Source: JBHENC01 sp046262295 (GTDB taxonomy: Bacteria > Acidobacteriota > Blastocatellia > Pyrinomonadales > Pyrinomonadaceae). Taken from it: a stretch of DNA of 64,000 bases. Below, piece after piece: positions 50,546 through 59,292 of the stretch. The stretch is from NCBI GenBank assembly GCA_046262295.1, contig JBHENC010000003.1:372001-436000 (forward strand). The letters run 5' to 3'. A program made the position numbers and the translations under genes. Numbering within the stretch: position 1 is the first letter of the stretch; every line of letters starts with the position of its first letter. Under the pieces are notes generated by a model. It ran no database searches. It was not told the origin of the DNA and saw only the letters and a program-made list of their open reading frames with translations.

Positions 50546-53062
50546 ATGCCATTAGGAAACTGGAAAAGCCTCTCGCTTTTGGGCGGCGTTGCAGCACTTG
50601 CCGTCACGCTCCTAGCTTTCTCCTTAATCTCTTTACAGCATTTTCCGCTAATGGGCTGGACAGGCCTTGCACCCTGGCTCGGATTGCTGCTTTTGACAAT
50701 TGCGGCAGGCAGTTTCACAGTGCCTGTGACGGACGCTAACGGCGTGCGGCGCAGCCAGAAGTCTGTCGCCGATGCCTTTATTTTTCTGGCTGTGATGATG
50801 TACGCGGCGGCTCCCGCCGGAGGCGCTGGCCCGGCGACGGTGCTGGCCGCGCTCGTCGGGTTTCTTTCATCGCGTCAATCCGCAGACCGTCGCGTGACGA
50901 TCTTCACCACCGGGGCTGCCGTGATCTCGACTTTTGTGGCGGCAACTCTTTACGGCTGGTTTGTCCACGTGCTGGCGGGAAATGCGGAGGTCGTCTCTTT
51001 TGACAAATTAATTTTGCCGCTCTGCCTGATGGCGCTGGTGCAATATTTTTTGAGCACGCTGGCGACGGCCGCGTTTACGGCTTTCGAGTCCGGGCAACGT
51101 CTGACCTTTTCGCGTGATAGTCTCATCTGGACTTCGATGACGCAGATTGCGGGTGCGGCGGCGGCAGCGCTCTTTTACTCGACGTTGTTGGGAGGCGGCT
51201 ACACGTTTGTGTTCGTCGGCGTTTTGATCGTCGGGCTGGTTCATCTTTTGTATCGCTTCAACGAGCAGCACCTAGAAGAAGTGCGCCGTGCCGAAGCGGA
51301 GAAATCGCGCCATGTACAGGAGATGGCGGATTTGCATATGAACACTATCGAATCCTTAGCGATTGCGATTGACGCTAAAGATCAGACCACGCACGGCCAC
51401 GTCCGCCGCACGCAGATTTACGCCACCGAGATGGGCAAGATTCTCGGTGTTAAAGGCACGGAGTTGCAGGCGCTCGTTGCGGGCGCGTTGCTGCATGATA
51501 TCGGCAAGCTCGCCGTGCCCGAATACATTTTGAACAAACCCGGAAAGCTGACCGAATCCGAATTCGCCAAGATGAAGATTCATACGACGGTCGGCGGAGA
51601 CATACTCAAGCGCGTCGGTTTTCCGTATCCGGTTGAAGATATCGTCCGCCACCACCATGAGAGATGGGACGGCAAAGGCTATCCTTCGGGGCAGAAGGGC
51701 ACAGGCATTCCGCTTGTCGCGCGCATCATCGCAGTCGTTGATTTTTACGACGCGACGCGCTGTGACCGCCCGTATCGCAAAGGCATGACGCGCGAGGAAT
51801 CGCTCGATCTGCTGACCAAGATGGCGAATACATCGTTTGATCCGAAGATCGTCGAGACATTCGTCAAGCACGTCGAAGAGTTCGACAATTTGATCGCTTC
51901 ATCGGACATACAGGAACAGGTTGCTTCGGAAGACGACGGCTACGGCACGAACGCGCGTCCCGATGCGGGTCTTGCTTCCGACACGCTCGGCGCGCCCGAC
52001 GAAGACGCCGGTTTCCGTTCGATCTCCGAAGCCCAGCGCGAAGTTTTCGCTCTTCATGAAATCGCGCAGACCATCGGTTCTTCGCTTAATATGCAGGACA
52101 CCGTAACGCTCATCGCCAATAAGCTGCGCGCCATTGTGCCCTTCGACACCTGCGTTATTTTTCTCGTTGACGAAAAAACAGGCAAAGCTTACCCGGCGCA
52201 CGTTGCGGGCGAGCACGTTGAGATTTTCGGCAAACGCCGGATGAGCATCGGCGACGGCATTACGGGCTGGGTGATTGCGAACGCGCGTTCGATGTGCAAC
52301 ACGTCGCCGGAACTCGATCTCGTCGGCGTGCCGGAAGATATCATGCAGAGCATTCGCGGCGTGCTCGTTTCGCCGCTCATACGCGAAGACGGATCGTTCG
52401 GCGCGATTACGCTTTATTCCAAGAGCATCAAGTCCTACACCACCGAACACGTGCGCCTGCTCGAATCCGTCGCGCAGCACGCTTCTTCCGCGCTCAACAA
52501 TGCGATGACTTTCGAGAGAACGAAAGAAAGCGCGTTGAGCGATCCCCTGACCGACTTACCCAACGCGCGCGCTTTTTACCTGACGCTCGAACAGCGCATC
52601 GCCGAGTGCCAGCGTTTGAACCGCGAGCCGATGACCATCATCAGCCTCGATCTGGACGACTTCAAAAAAGTGAATGATGCCTTCGGCCACGCGGTTGGCG
52701 ACCGTATGCTGGCGAGCGTCGCCGACGTGATTAAAAAGCAGTTGCGGCAGATGGATATACTCGCGCGTTACGCCGGTGATGAGTTTGTCGCCATTATGCC
52801 GATGGCGGCGGGCGACATGGCGAATATGGTGGCCGCGCGCATCCGCACCGCCGTCGAGTCTCACAAGTTTACCGTGCGAACCGGGCGCACAGCCGAAGTC
52901 GGCATCAGTATCGGCATCGCCTGTTTCCCGGACGATGGTGAAACGGCGGAGCAACTTTTGACCATCGCGGATCGCAATATGCAGCGCGACAAACATACGC
53001 GCAAGCTTGCGCCGACCCTGGCGGCGCAGCCGAACGTCGCATCAATTGACGCTTTCCGCTAA
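50546..53062 (+). CDS. Membrane HD-GYP and GGDEF protein with GAF domain
   Basis: An 838-residue protein combining breakdown and synthesis domains for cyclic di-GMP. About seven hydrophobic helices (residues 10-240) form a membrane sensor. The HD-GYP domain has LLHDIGKLAVPEYILNKPG, HHHERWDGKGYPSGQKG and RIIAVVDFYDATRCDRPYRKG, with the metal ligands and GYP intact. A GAF domain (about 490-640) follows (DTCVIFLVDEKTGKAYPAHVAGEHV). The C-terminal GGDEF domain reads YAGDEFVAI, a variant usually active, with LDLDDFKKVND earlier. It has its own promoter and a terminator at 53085-53124, so it is monocistronic. Confidence 0.93.
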   Translation: MPLGNWKSLSLLGGVAALAVTLLAFSLISLQHFPLMGWTGLAPWLGLLLLTIAAGSFTVPVTDANGVRRSQKSVADAFIFLAVMMYAAAPAGGAGPATVLAALVGFLSSRQSADRRVTIFTTGAAVISTFVAATLYGWFVHVLAGNAEVVSFDKLILPLCLMALVQYFLSTLATAAFTAFESGQRLTFSRDSLIWTSMTQIAGAAAAALFYSTLLGGGYTFVFVGVLIVGLVHLLYRFNEQHLEEVRRAEAEKSRHVQEMADLHMNTIESLAIAIDAKDQTTHGHVRRTQIYATEMGKILGVKGTELQALVAGALLHDIGKLAVPEYILNKPGKLTESEFAKMKIHTTVGGDILKRVGFPYPVEDIVRHHHERWDGKGYPSGQKGTGIPLVARIIAVVDFYDATRCDRPYRKGMTREESLDLLTKMANTSFDPKIVETFVKHVEEFDNLIASSDIQEQVASEDDGYGTNARPDAGLASDTLGAPDEDAGFRSISEAQREVFALHEIAQTIGSSLNMQDTVTLIANKLRAIVPFDTCVIFLVDEKTGKAYPAHVAGEHVEIFGKRRMSIGDGITGWVIANARSMCNTSPELDLVGVPEDIMQSIRGVLVSPLIREDGSFGAITLYSKSIKSYTTEHVRLLESVAQHASSALNNAMTFERTKESALSDPLTDLPNARAFYLTLEQRIAECQRLNREPMTIISLDLDDFKKVNDAFGHAVGDRMLASVADVIKKQLRQMDILARYAGDEFVAIMPMAAGDMANMVAARIRTAVESHKFTVRTGRTAEVGISIGIACFPDDGETAEQLLTIADRNMQRDKHTRKLAPTLAAQPNVASIDAFR

Positions 53063-53084
53063 ACCTTTTGATATAAATCATTAC

Positions 53085-53124
53085 GGCGCGTGTTTGTTGA
53101 GTAACAAGCACGCGCCGCTTTTTT
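53085..53124 (+). terminator. Intrinsic terminator after the c-di-GMP gene
   Basis: GGCGCGTGTTTGTT pairs with AACAAGCACGCGCC (one G-T pair, four-base loop) followed by CTTTTTTAT. It is 23 bp after the stop at 53062. Confidence 0.85.
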
Positions 53125-53139
53125 ATGCAACGTGCGCTT

Positions 53140-53169
53140 TTGCGCGTCAGTGTTAATCTCGCGTATAAT
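53140..53169 (+). promoter_or_regulatory. Likely sigma-70 promoter of the pdh operon
   Basis: TTGCGC (53140-53145, four of six matches) and a perfect TATAAT (53164-53169) are 18 bp apart, between the terminator and pdhA. Confidence 0.5.
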
Positions 53170-53295
53170 CCTACCTTGATTCGCCACTGATTTTCATTAC
53201 GCGCGCAAATCGAATTGAACGGGCACTCTACAAAGAGCGCCCGCGTACAGCCACGCAACACGAACGAGGAAGGACAGCCGTACTCTCTTAATCGC

Positions 53296-54435
53296 ATGAG
53301 CAAACAAGCGACACAAACAAACGGACGCGCGGCGCAGGCCAAATCCGGCACAACGGCGGCGGTTGTCGAACGCGACGCACCGGAAGCCGCCGACCATAAG
53401 GAATTGCAGCAGGAACACCGGCAACGCAAGCAGGAGCAGAAGGATCGTCTCGAAAGAACGGATCGAGAGACGCTGCTGAAGATGCTTCACCAGATGATCC
53501 TGATTCGCCGTTTCGAGGAGAAGAGCGCCGAAAACTACAGTCTCGGCAAGATCGGCGGCTTCTGCCATCTTTACATAGGGCAGGAGGCGGTCGCCGTCGG
53601 CTCGATCAGCGCGCTGCGCCCGGACGATTATGTGATAACGAGCTACCGCGATCACGGTCATGCTATCGCCAAAGGCATCTCGCCCGATGAAGTAATGGCG
53701 GAGCTTTACGGCAAAGCGGGCGGATGCTCTTCCGGCAAAGGCGGCTCGATGCACCTGTTCGCTTCGGACGTTAATTTTCTGGGCGGGCATGGCATCGTCG
53801 GCGGGCAGATTCCGCTTGCCACAGGCGTCGCTTTCGCCGCCAAGTATAAGGGTACGGATCAGGCGACAATCTGTTATTTCGGCGAGGCGGCGGTCAATCA
53901 GGGCGCGTTCCACGAATCGCTCAATCTGGCGCAACTCTGGAAGTTGCCGTGCATCTATATCTGCGAAAATAATCAGTACGGGATGGGCACTTCTCTTGCC
54001 CGCGCGATGTCGCTGCAAGATGTTTCGCAGAAGGCCTGCGCTTATGATGTCGCGTCCGAATTCGTTGACGGCATGGACGTGCTCGCCGTCCGCGAAGCGA
54101 CAGAGCGCGCCGTCGAACGCGCCCGCCAAGAACAGCTGCCGACGCTACTTGAAGTTCGTACCTATCGCTTTATGGGACACTCTATGTCCGATCCGGGAAA
54201 CTATCGCACACGCGCGGAGATCGAGCAGTATCAGGAGCGCGACCCGATCAAGCTCTTTGCCGAAAGCCTTAAAGAAGCGGGCGTCATAAACGACGAGGGC
54301 ATCGCGGAAATCGAAACCAAAGTGCGCGAGGAAGTCGAACGCTCCGCCAAATTCGCGGACGAAAGCCCCGAGCCTGCCCCCGAAGAACTCTACACGCACG
54401 TTTACGCCAACCCGCTAACTAACGATAAAGCGTAA
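53296..54435 (+). CDS. pdhA: Pyruvate dehydrogenase E1 component, alpha subunit
   Basis: E1-alpha and E1-beta form the thiamine diphosphate enzyme that decarboxylates pyruvate and loads E2. The chain reads ETLLKMLHQMILIRRFEEKSAENYSLGKIGGFCHLYIGQEAVAVG, then SYRDHGHAIAKG, KGGSMHLF, and the ThDP/metal site ICYFGEAAVNQGAFHESLNLAQLWKLPCIYICENNQYGMGT. The GDGA motif reads FGEA here. The last part has RFMGHSMSDP. The start ATG at 53296 gives 379 residues with a charged extension before the domain; a TTG frame from 53215 lacks a ribosome site. pdhB follows after 60 bp. It is the first gene of the pdh operon. Confidence 0.95.
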   Translation: MSKQATQTNGRAAQAKSGTTAAVVERDAPEAADHKELQQEHRQRKQEQKDRLERTDRETLLKMLHQMILIRRFEEKSAENYSLGKIGGFCHLYIGQEAVAVGSISALRPDDYVITSYRDHGHAIAKGISPDEVMAELYGKAGGCSSGKGGSMHLFASDVNFLGGHGIVGGQIPLATGVAFAAKYKGTDQATICYFGEAAVNQGAFHESLNLAQLWKLPCIYICENNQYGMGTSLARAMSLQDVSQKACAYDVASEFVDGMDVLAVREATERAVERARQEQLPTLLEVRTYRFMGHSMSDPGNYRTRAEIEQYQERDPIKLFAESLKEAGVINDEGIAEIETKVREEVERSAKFADESPEPAPEELYTHVYANPLTNDKA

Positions 54436-54495
54436 GCGACACACGAAGCCTGTTTTTGACTTATCGGGATCAAATAATAAATCAGAGGATCACAG

Positions 54496-55479
54496 ATGGC
54501 CGTAATCACCATGCGCGAGGCGCTCAATCAAGCTTTGAGCGAAGAGTTAACGCGCGATGAAAACGTCTTTTTGATGGGCGAAGAAGTCGCCGCTTATCAG
54601 GGCGCATACAAAGTCACCAAAGGCTTGCTGGAAAAGTTCGGCGAAAAGCGCGTAATTGATACGCCTATCACAGAGTTGGGATTCGCCGGTCTTGGCGTCG
54701 GCGCGGCGATGGCGGGCTTGCGTCCCATCGTCGAATTTATGACCTTCAATTTTTCCATTCTCGCAACGGATCAGATCATCAACTCCGCCGCAAAGATGCT
54801 GTATATGTCGGGCGGGCAGTTCAAGATTCCAATGGTCTTTCGCGGCCCCGGCGGTTCCGCCTATCAAGTTTCGTCGCAGCACTCGCAGGCCATCGAATCA
54901 TGGTTCGCTTACTTTCCCGGCATTAAAGTCGTGATGCCTTCGACACCCGTCGATGCTAAGGGATTGTTAAAATCTGCGATCCGCGATGACGATCCGGTTG
55001 TCTTCATCGAACAGGAACGGATGTACGGCAATAAGGGCGAAGTGCCGGAGGACGTTGATTTCACGATTCCGCTCGGAGTGGCGGACGTGAAACGAGAAGG
55101 CAAGGACGCGACGATCATCGCGCGTTCGTTGATGGTTCCCGTTGCGCTCAAGGCCGCCGAAGAGTTGGAAAAGCAAGGCGTCTCCTGCGAAGTGATTGAC
55201 CCGCGCACGATCCGCCCGCTCGATATCGAAACGATCATCGCGTCCGTGAAGAAAACGAATCGCGTCGTCATCGCCGAAGAAGCGCATCCGTTCTACGGCG
55301 TCAGCGCGGAGATCAGCGCGCAGATTACCGAACGCGCCTTCGATTATCTGGATGCTCCGGTCAAACGCATCTCCGGCGCGGATGTGCCGATGCCTTATGC
55401 TAAAAATTTAGAGAAGCTCGCCGTTCCGGGCGTTGAGCAACTCGTCGCAGCGGTGCGCGAAGTCGCATACTTAGATTGA
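54496..55479 (+). CDS. pdhB: Pyruvate dehydrogenase E1 component, beta subunit
   Basis: The 327-residue beta subunit completes the E1 heterotetramer. Conserved parts are MREALNQALSEELTRDENVFLMGEEVAAYQGAYKVTKGL, the segment RVIDTPITELGFAGLGVGAAMAGLRPIVEFMTFNF with the ThDP-binding Glu, FRGPGGSAYQVSSQHSQ, and VEDVDFTIPLG-type loop. The C-terminal half has SCEVIDPRTIRPLDIETI. A GAGG about ten bases before the ATG supports the start. The gap to pdhC (131 bp) holds a large inverted repeat with heptamer structure. Confidence 0.96.
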   Translation: MAVITMREALNQALSEELTRDENVFLMGEEVAAYQGAYKVTKGLLEKFGEKRVIDTPITELGFAGLGVGAAMAGLRPIVEFMTFNFSILATDQIINSAAKMLYMSGGQFKIPMVFRGPGGSAYQVSSQHSQAIESWFAYFPGIKVVMPSTPVDAKGLLKSAIRDDDPVVFIEQERMYGNKGEVPEDVDFTIPLGVADVKREGKDATIIARSLMVPVALKAAEELEKQGVSCEVIDPRTIRPLDIETIIASVKKTNRVVIAEEAHPFYGVSAEISAQITERAFDYLDAPVKRISGADVPMPYAKNLEKLAVPGVEQLVAAVREVAYLD

Positions 55480-55598
55480 AAGGATGAAGGCGAAAGGCGA
55501 AAGGCGGAAGTCAGAACGAAGTTTGCATTTCAGTTTTTAGCGAATATCTTTTGCGCCGCAGGCGTGTCAACACTTCCGCCCTTCGCCTTCCTACTTTC
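55478..55598. repeat. Heptamer tract and long inverted repeat between pdhB and pdhC
   Basis: The left arm (55478-55511) is a tandem of AGGCGAA-type heptamers, ending GCGGAAGT; the right arm (55572-55598) is its near reverse complement, starting ACTTCCGCC. About 60 bases separate them. In RNA this gives an imperfect stem of roughly 27 pairs just upstream of pdhC. Confidence 0.6.
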
Positions 55599-55610
55599 TA
55601 CTTAATTACT

Positions 55611-57095
55611 ATGGCAACGCAAGTTGTAATGCCCAAGCTTTCGCCGACGATGGAAGAAGGTCAACTCGGCAAGTGGCTCAAGAAGGAAGGCGATAAGGTT
55701 TCCGTCGGCGAACCCATCGCAGAGATTGAAACCGATAAGGCTTCGATGGAGATGCAGGCGCTCGCCACCGGTGTGCTGCGCAAAGTGCTCATCAAAGAAG
55801 GCGAGAGCGCGCCGCTCGGCCAAATCATCGCCATCATCGGCGAGGCCGACGAAGATATCTCCGCGCTCTTGGGAAAAGCGGAATCAGGCGCGGGCACGGC
55901 TGAAAATAATAAGACCATCGAAGCGTCCGTCGAAGGCGGAGGCTACGGCGCGCAGCAGGAGACGGCGCAGATCATCGCCGATGGCGCACGCACGCAGGCA
56001 ACGATCAACGGCGAACCGTTGAAGGGAGATGTCGGCGGCACGCCGGACAACGCACAGCCCGCCGGTTCGCCGCCGAACGCACCGGCGCCACCAACCGCCG
56101 CATCTTCCGGCAATGGCGCGAGCGATTCCGGGAATGGTGTGCAAGCAGCGTCAGTACGTTTGATTATTTCCCCGCTCGCGGCGCGCATGGCTGCCGAAGC
56201 GGGCATCAATTTGCAAACTCTCACGGGCAGCGGCCCCGCCGGGCGCATCGTCAAACGCGACATCGAAGCCGCGATGAATGCCGGTGGCGGAAACCAGCAG
56301 GGAGCGGTTCAAGCTTCGTCGCCGCAAACCGTAGGCGCGCCGCCAACACATTTGCGGGCGGTTGAAGCAAGATCACCGCAGCCCGCGCAACAATCTTCAA
56401 TAAACGGCGCTTCTCCGTATCGTGACGAGCCGATGACGGAGATGCGCCGGACGATTGCGCGCCGCCTCGTCTCGTCCATCGGCCCCGTTCCGCATTTCTT
56501 TCTCACGACGGAGATAGAGATGGATCGCGTCGTAGAGATGCGCAAGCAGCTCAACGCGATTGACGAAAATTTGCGCGTCAGCATCAACGATTTCATCATC
56601 AAGGTCGTGGCCGTCGCGCTCACGCAGCATCCGCAGGTTAACGCTTCGTTTCAGGAAAAGGCGATTCGCTTTTACGAGCGCGCGGATATAGGCGTCGCAG
56701 TGGCGATTGACGACGGTTTGATTACGCCCGTCATACGCGCCGCCGAGACAAAATCAATCGGCGCGATTGCGCGCGAGGTGCGCGAACTGGCCGAGCGTGC
56801 GCGCCATCGCAAACTTCACCCGGAAGAATATACGGGCGCAAGTTTCTCCGTCAGCAATCTGGGGATGTTCGGAATAGACGACTTCACGGCGGTGATTAAC
56901 CCGCCCGAGGCAGCGATTCTTGCCGTCGGAGCCGTCGCCGCCAAACCTGTTGCGCGCGGTAATGAAATTGTCGTGCGGCAAATGATGCGTGTGACGATGA
57001 GTTGCGATCATCGCGTGATTGACGGCGCGACCGGCGCTAAATTTCTTCAGACTTTCAAGAAGATTCTTGAGAATCCGTTGCTGTTAATAACTTAA
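55611..57095 (+). CDS. pdhC: Pyruvate dehydrogenase E2, dihydrolipoamide acetyltransferase
   Basis: E2 moves the acetyl group from lipoyl arms to CoA and forms the core of the complex. One lipoyl domain is present with the modified Lys in IETDKASMEM. An Ala/Gly/Pro-rich linker follows, then the E1/E3-binding domain (ISPLAARMAAEAGINLQTL, GPAGRIVKRDI). The catalytic domain has the ending MTMSCDHRVIDGATGAKFL with the active-site His and Asp (HxxxD). The ATG at 55611 starts ATQVVMPKLSPTMEEG; the frame opens at 55551 but lacks support. 494 residues. The E3 gene (lpd) is not adjacent. A hairpin at 57181-57240 follows. Confidence 0.95.
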   Translation: MATQVVMPKLSPTMEEGQLGKWLKKEGDKVSVGEPIAEIETDKASMEMQALATGVLRKVLIKEGESAPLGQIIAIIGEADEDISALLGKAESGAGTAENNKTIEASVEGGGYGAQQETAQIIADGARTQATINGEPLKGDVGGTPDNAQPAGSPPNAPAPPTAASSGNGASDSGNGVQAASVRLIISPLAARMAAEAGINLQTLTGSGPAGRIVKRDIEAAMNAGGGNQQGAVQASSPQTVGAPPTHLRAVEARSPQPAQQSSINGASPYRDEPMTEMRRTIARRLVSSIGPVPHFFLTTEIEMDRVVEMRKQLNAIDENLRVSINDFIIKVVAVALTQHPQVNASFQEKAIRFYERADIGVAVAIDDGLITPVIRAAETKSIGAIAREVRELAERARHRKLHPEEYTGASFSVSNLGMFGIDDFTAVINPPEAAILAVGAVAAKPVARGNEIVVRQMMRVTMSCDHRVIDGATGAKFLQTFKKILENPLLLIT

Positions 57096-57180
57096 AAGGC
57101 GGCGGGCGAAAGAGACCGGCGAAGGCAGTTAAAATTTTCGCCGCACACGTCGCCGGACTTGAAACGATTTCGATCAACAC

Positions 57181-57240
57181 ATCGCAAAGCAAACTCGCCG
57201 GAGAAAGCGTTTCGGCCGGTTCTGCTTTGCGATTAAATTT
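57181..57240 (+). terminator. Hairpin after the pdh operon
   Basis: ATCGCAAAGCA (57181-57191) pairs perfectly with TGCTTTGCGAT (57223-57233); a smaller CCGG/CCGG stem sits inside. The tail is TAAATTT, a weak T run. Confidence 0.5.
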
Positions 57241-57363
57241 ATGCAACGTGTCGCATAGTTGGCGGCAATTTTAAGTAAACCCGGATTGTGAATCTTCGGA
57301 ATATAAACTCAGGCGACGCTCGCGTGCTTGTTTATACAGGAAGTTACAGGCAAAGGTGCGCGG

Positions 57364-58344
57364 ATGACGAATCAAGCAGCGACGACAGCAACACAACGGC
57401 ACGGGCGCGATCATGCGGCGGCTCCGCATCTGGCGCTGATCGCCGTGCAACTTATTTTCGGCACGTGGCCGATTGTCGCCAAGTATGCGTTTCGCTCTTT
57501 GACGGCGACGCAACTCGTGATGTTTCGCGTCGGTGGAGCGACACTCGCGTTTCTTTTTTTGCGGCGCGTGATGGGCAGCATTCGCATCACACGCAAAAGC
57601 GATTACCTGCGCCTCGCTGTGTGCAGTTTGCTCGGCGTGATTCTGAATCAATTGCTGTTCGTCAAGGGGCTGTCGCTGACGACCGTTATCAACGCGACGC
57701 TGCTCGGCACAACGATTCCCGTCTTCACGCTGATCGTCGGCATTGCGCTCGGCTATGAACGAATTTCGCTTAATAAAGCCGCCGGAATTTTGCTGGCGGC
57801 AAGCGGCGTCATCTATTTAATTGATCCATTTCGCGCGGACTTCTCCGCCTCGACGACGCTCGGCAATATCTTGCTTATCGCTAACTCGATCTTTTTCGGC
57901 GCGTACATCGTCGTCTCGAAAGATTTGCTGAAGCGATATAATACGCTGACCGTCATCACTTGGGTTTTCATTATCGGAAATCTGGCGACGGTTCCGCTGG
58001 GCATACTTAACTTTGCGGAGAATCCGGTGCATCAGGCTGGCATCGGCGTATGGCTGGCGGTGCTGTATATAATTCTCGTGCCGACGGTGGGAGCTTACTA
58101 CTTGAACGGATGGGCGCTGGAGAGAGTCGCGCCGAGCACCGTCGCCGTCTATATTTATCTTCAACCGTTAATCGCGTTCGCGCTCGCGCCGCTACTGCTC
58201 GGCGAAGCATGGAATTCCCGCACGTGGGTCGCATCGGCGTTGATCTTCACGGGCGTCGCCTTCGTGACGAGGCGCACCGGGACGAGGCCGCACAAAGAAG
58301 TTATCGAAGAGATAGCAGACCACCCGGACGCGCTCGGGCATTGA
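57364..58344 (+). CDS. EamA/DMT-family transporter
   Basis: A 326-residue membrane protein with about ten helices in two EamA repeats. Examples are ALIAVQLIFGTWPIVAKYAF, FRVGGATLAFLFLRRVMG, LNQLLFVKGLSLTTVINATLLGTTIPVFTLIVGI in the first repeat and NILLIANSIFFGAYIVVSKDLL, YLNGWALERVAPSTVAVYIYLQPLIAFALAPLLLGE in the second. Family members export metabolites or amino acids; the substrate is unknown. The ATG at 57364 has AAAGG seven bases upstream. It follows the pdh terminator and is 34 bp before the CDF transporter gene, with which it may share a transcript. Confidence 0.9.
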   Translation: MTNQAATTATQRHGRDHAAAPHLALIAVQLIFGTWPIVAKYAFRSLTATQLVMFRVGGATLAFLFLRRVMGSIRITRKSDYLRLAVCSLLGVILNQLLFVKGLSLTTVINATLLGTTIPVFTLIVGIALGYERISLNKAAGILLAASGVIYLIDPFRADFSASTTLGNILLIANSIFFGAYIVVSKDLLKRYNTLTVITWVFIIGNLATVPLGILNFAENPVHQAGIGVWLAVLYIILVPTVGAYYLNGWALERVAPSTVAVYIYLQPLIAFALAPLLLGEAWNSRTWVASALIFTGVAFVTRRTGTRPHKEVIEEIADHPDALGH

Positions 58345-58378
58345 TTATCAAAAGCTTTTGCGCATAATTAAAATCGGT

Positions 58379-59290
58379 ATGGCAACTATGTCGGGGCATA
58401 ATCGAAAAACAACGATCCGTGCGGAAGAAACGGCGCGAAAGACTTCGGCGGCGCGCCTTTCGATTTTCGTCGCGGCGTTTCTGATTCTGCTCAAGACCTC
58501 GACCGGATTTCTGACGGGTTCGATCAGCGTCTGGGCTTCGGTGCTCGATTCCAGCACAGACCTTATCGCGTCAATCGTTAATTTAATCGTCGTCCACGCC
58601 GCCGCGCGCCCGGCAGACGAAGATCACGCTTACGGGCACGGCAAGGCCGAATCGCTCGGCAGTCTTTTTCAATCACTTGCGATTGCCGCTTCCGGCATCT
58701 TCCTGATTTACGAAGCGGTGCGCCGGTTGATCGTTCCACACGAAATGCAATCGGGAGCTGTCGGCGTCGCGGCGATGATTGTCGCCATTCTGGTGAGTTT
58801 GCTTTTGGCGGCGCGTCTCAAGAAAGTCGCACGCGAAACCGAATCGCCCGCCCTCGAATCCGATGCCGCTCATTATTCCATTGATGTTTATACAACGGCA
58901 GGCGCGCTTCTTGCTCTGCTCATCACGACGTTAACGGATTGGAAGGCTGCCGATTCCATCATCTCGATTGTGATTTCGGTTTACATACTGTGGTCGGCGG
59001 TGAGCGTCGCGCGCGAATCCATTGACGTGCTGATGGATCGTTATTTGGGATTCGATGTCGGCGAACTCGTGGCGCATGTCGTTAACGATTTTGAAGAAAA
59101 GGGCGTGCGCGGCTTCCACGAACTACGCACGCGACGCTCTGGCTCACAAAAATTTATAGACTTGCATCTGGAAGTTGATCGCCATAAAACTTTTCAGGAA
59201 GCGCACGATTTAACCGTCACCGTCATACATGAGATCGAAGCGCAAGTGCCGCGCGCCCGCGTGCATATCCACACAGACCCGGCCGATTAG
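58379..59290 (+). CDS. Cation diffusion facilitator family transporter
   Basis: A CDF-type metal/proton antiporter of about 303 residues. The membrane domain has SIFVAAFLILLKTSTGFLTG, the metal-site pattern SVLDSSTDLIASIVN and HAYGHGKAESLGSLFQ, and later HYSIDVYTTAGALLALLI with a second-site Asp. The cytoplasmic C-terminal domain ends GVRGFHELRTRRSGSQKFIDLHLEVD and ARVHIHTDPAD, with typical His residues. CDF members export Zn, Fe, Mn or Co; the metal cannot be set by eye. The start is uncertain: ATG at 58379 or 58388, or TTG at 58358. The stop nearly touches the mutS stop on the other strand. Confidence 0.9.
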   Translation: MATMSGHNRKTTIRAEETARKTSAARLSIFVAAFLILLKTSTGFLTGSISVWASVLDSSTDLIASIVNLIVVHAAARPADEDHAYGHGKAESLGSLFQSLAIAASGIFLIYEAVRRLIVPHEMQSGAVGVAAMIVAILVSLLLAARLKKVARETESPALESDAAHYSIDVYTTAGALLALLITTLTDWKAADSIISIVISVYILWSAVSVARESIDVLMDRYLGFDVGELVAHVVNDFEEKGVRGFHELRTRRSGSQKFIDLHLEVDRHKTFQEAHDLTVTVIHEIEAQVPRARVHIHTDPAD

Positions 59291-59292
59291 CG

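Noticed and set aside
55478..55598. CRISPR-like repeats
   Set aside because: The unit is seven bases with no spacers; it is a tandem heptamer tract with an inverted copy.
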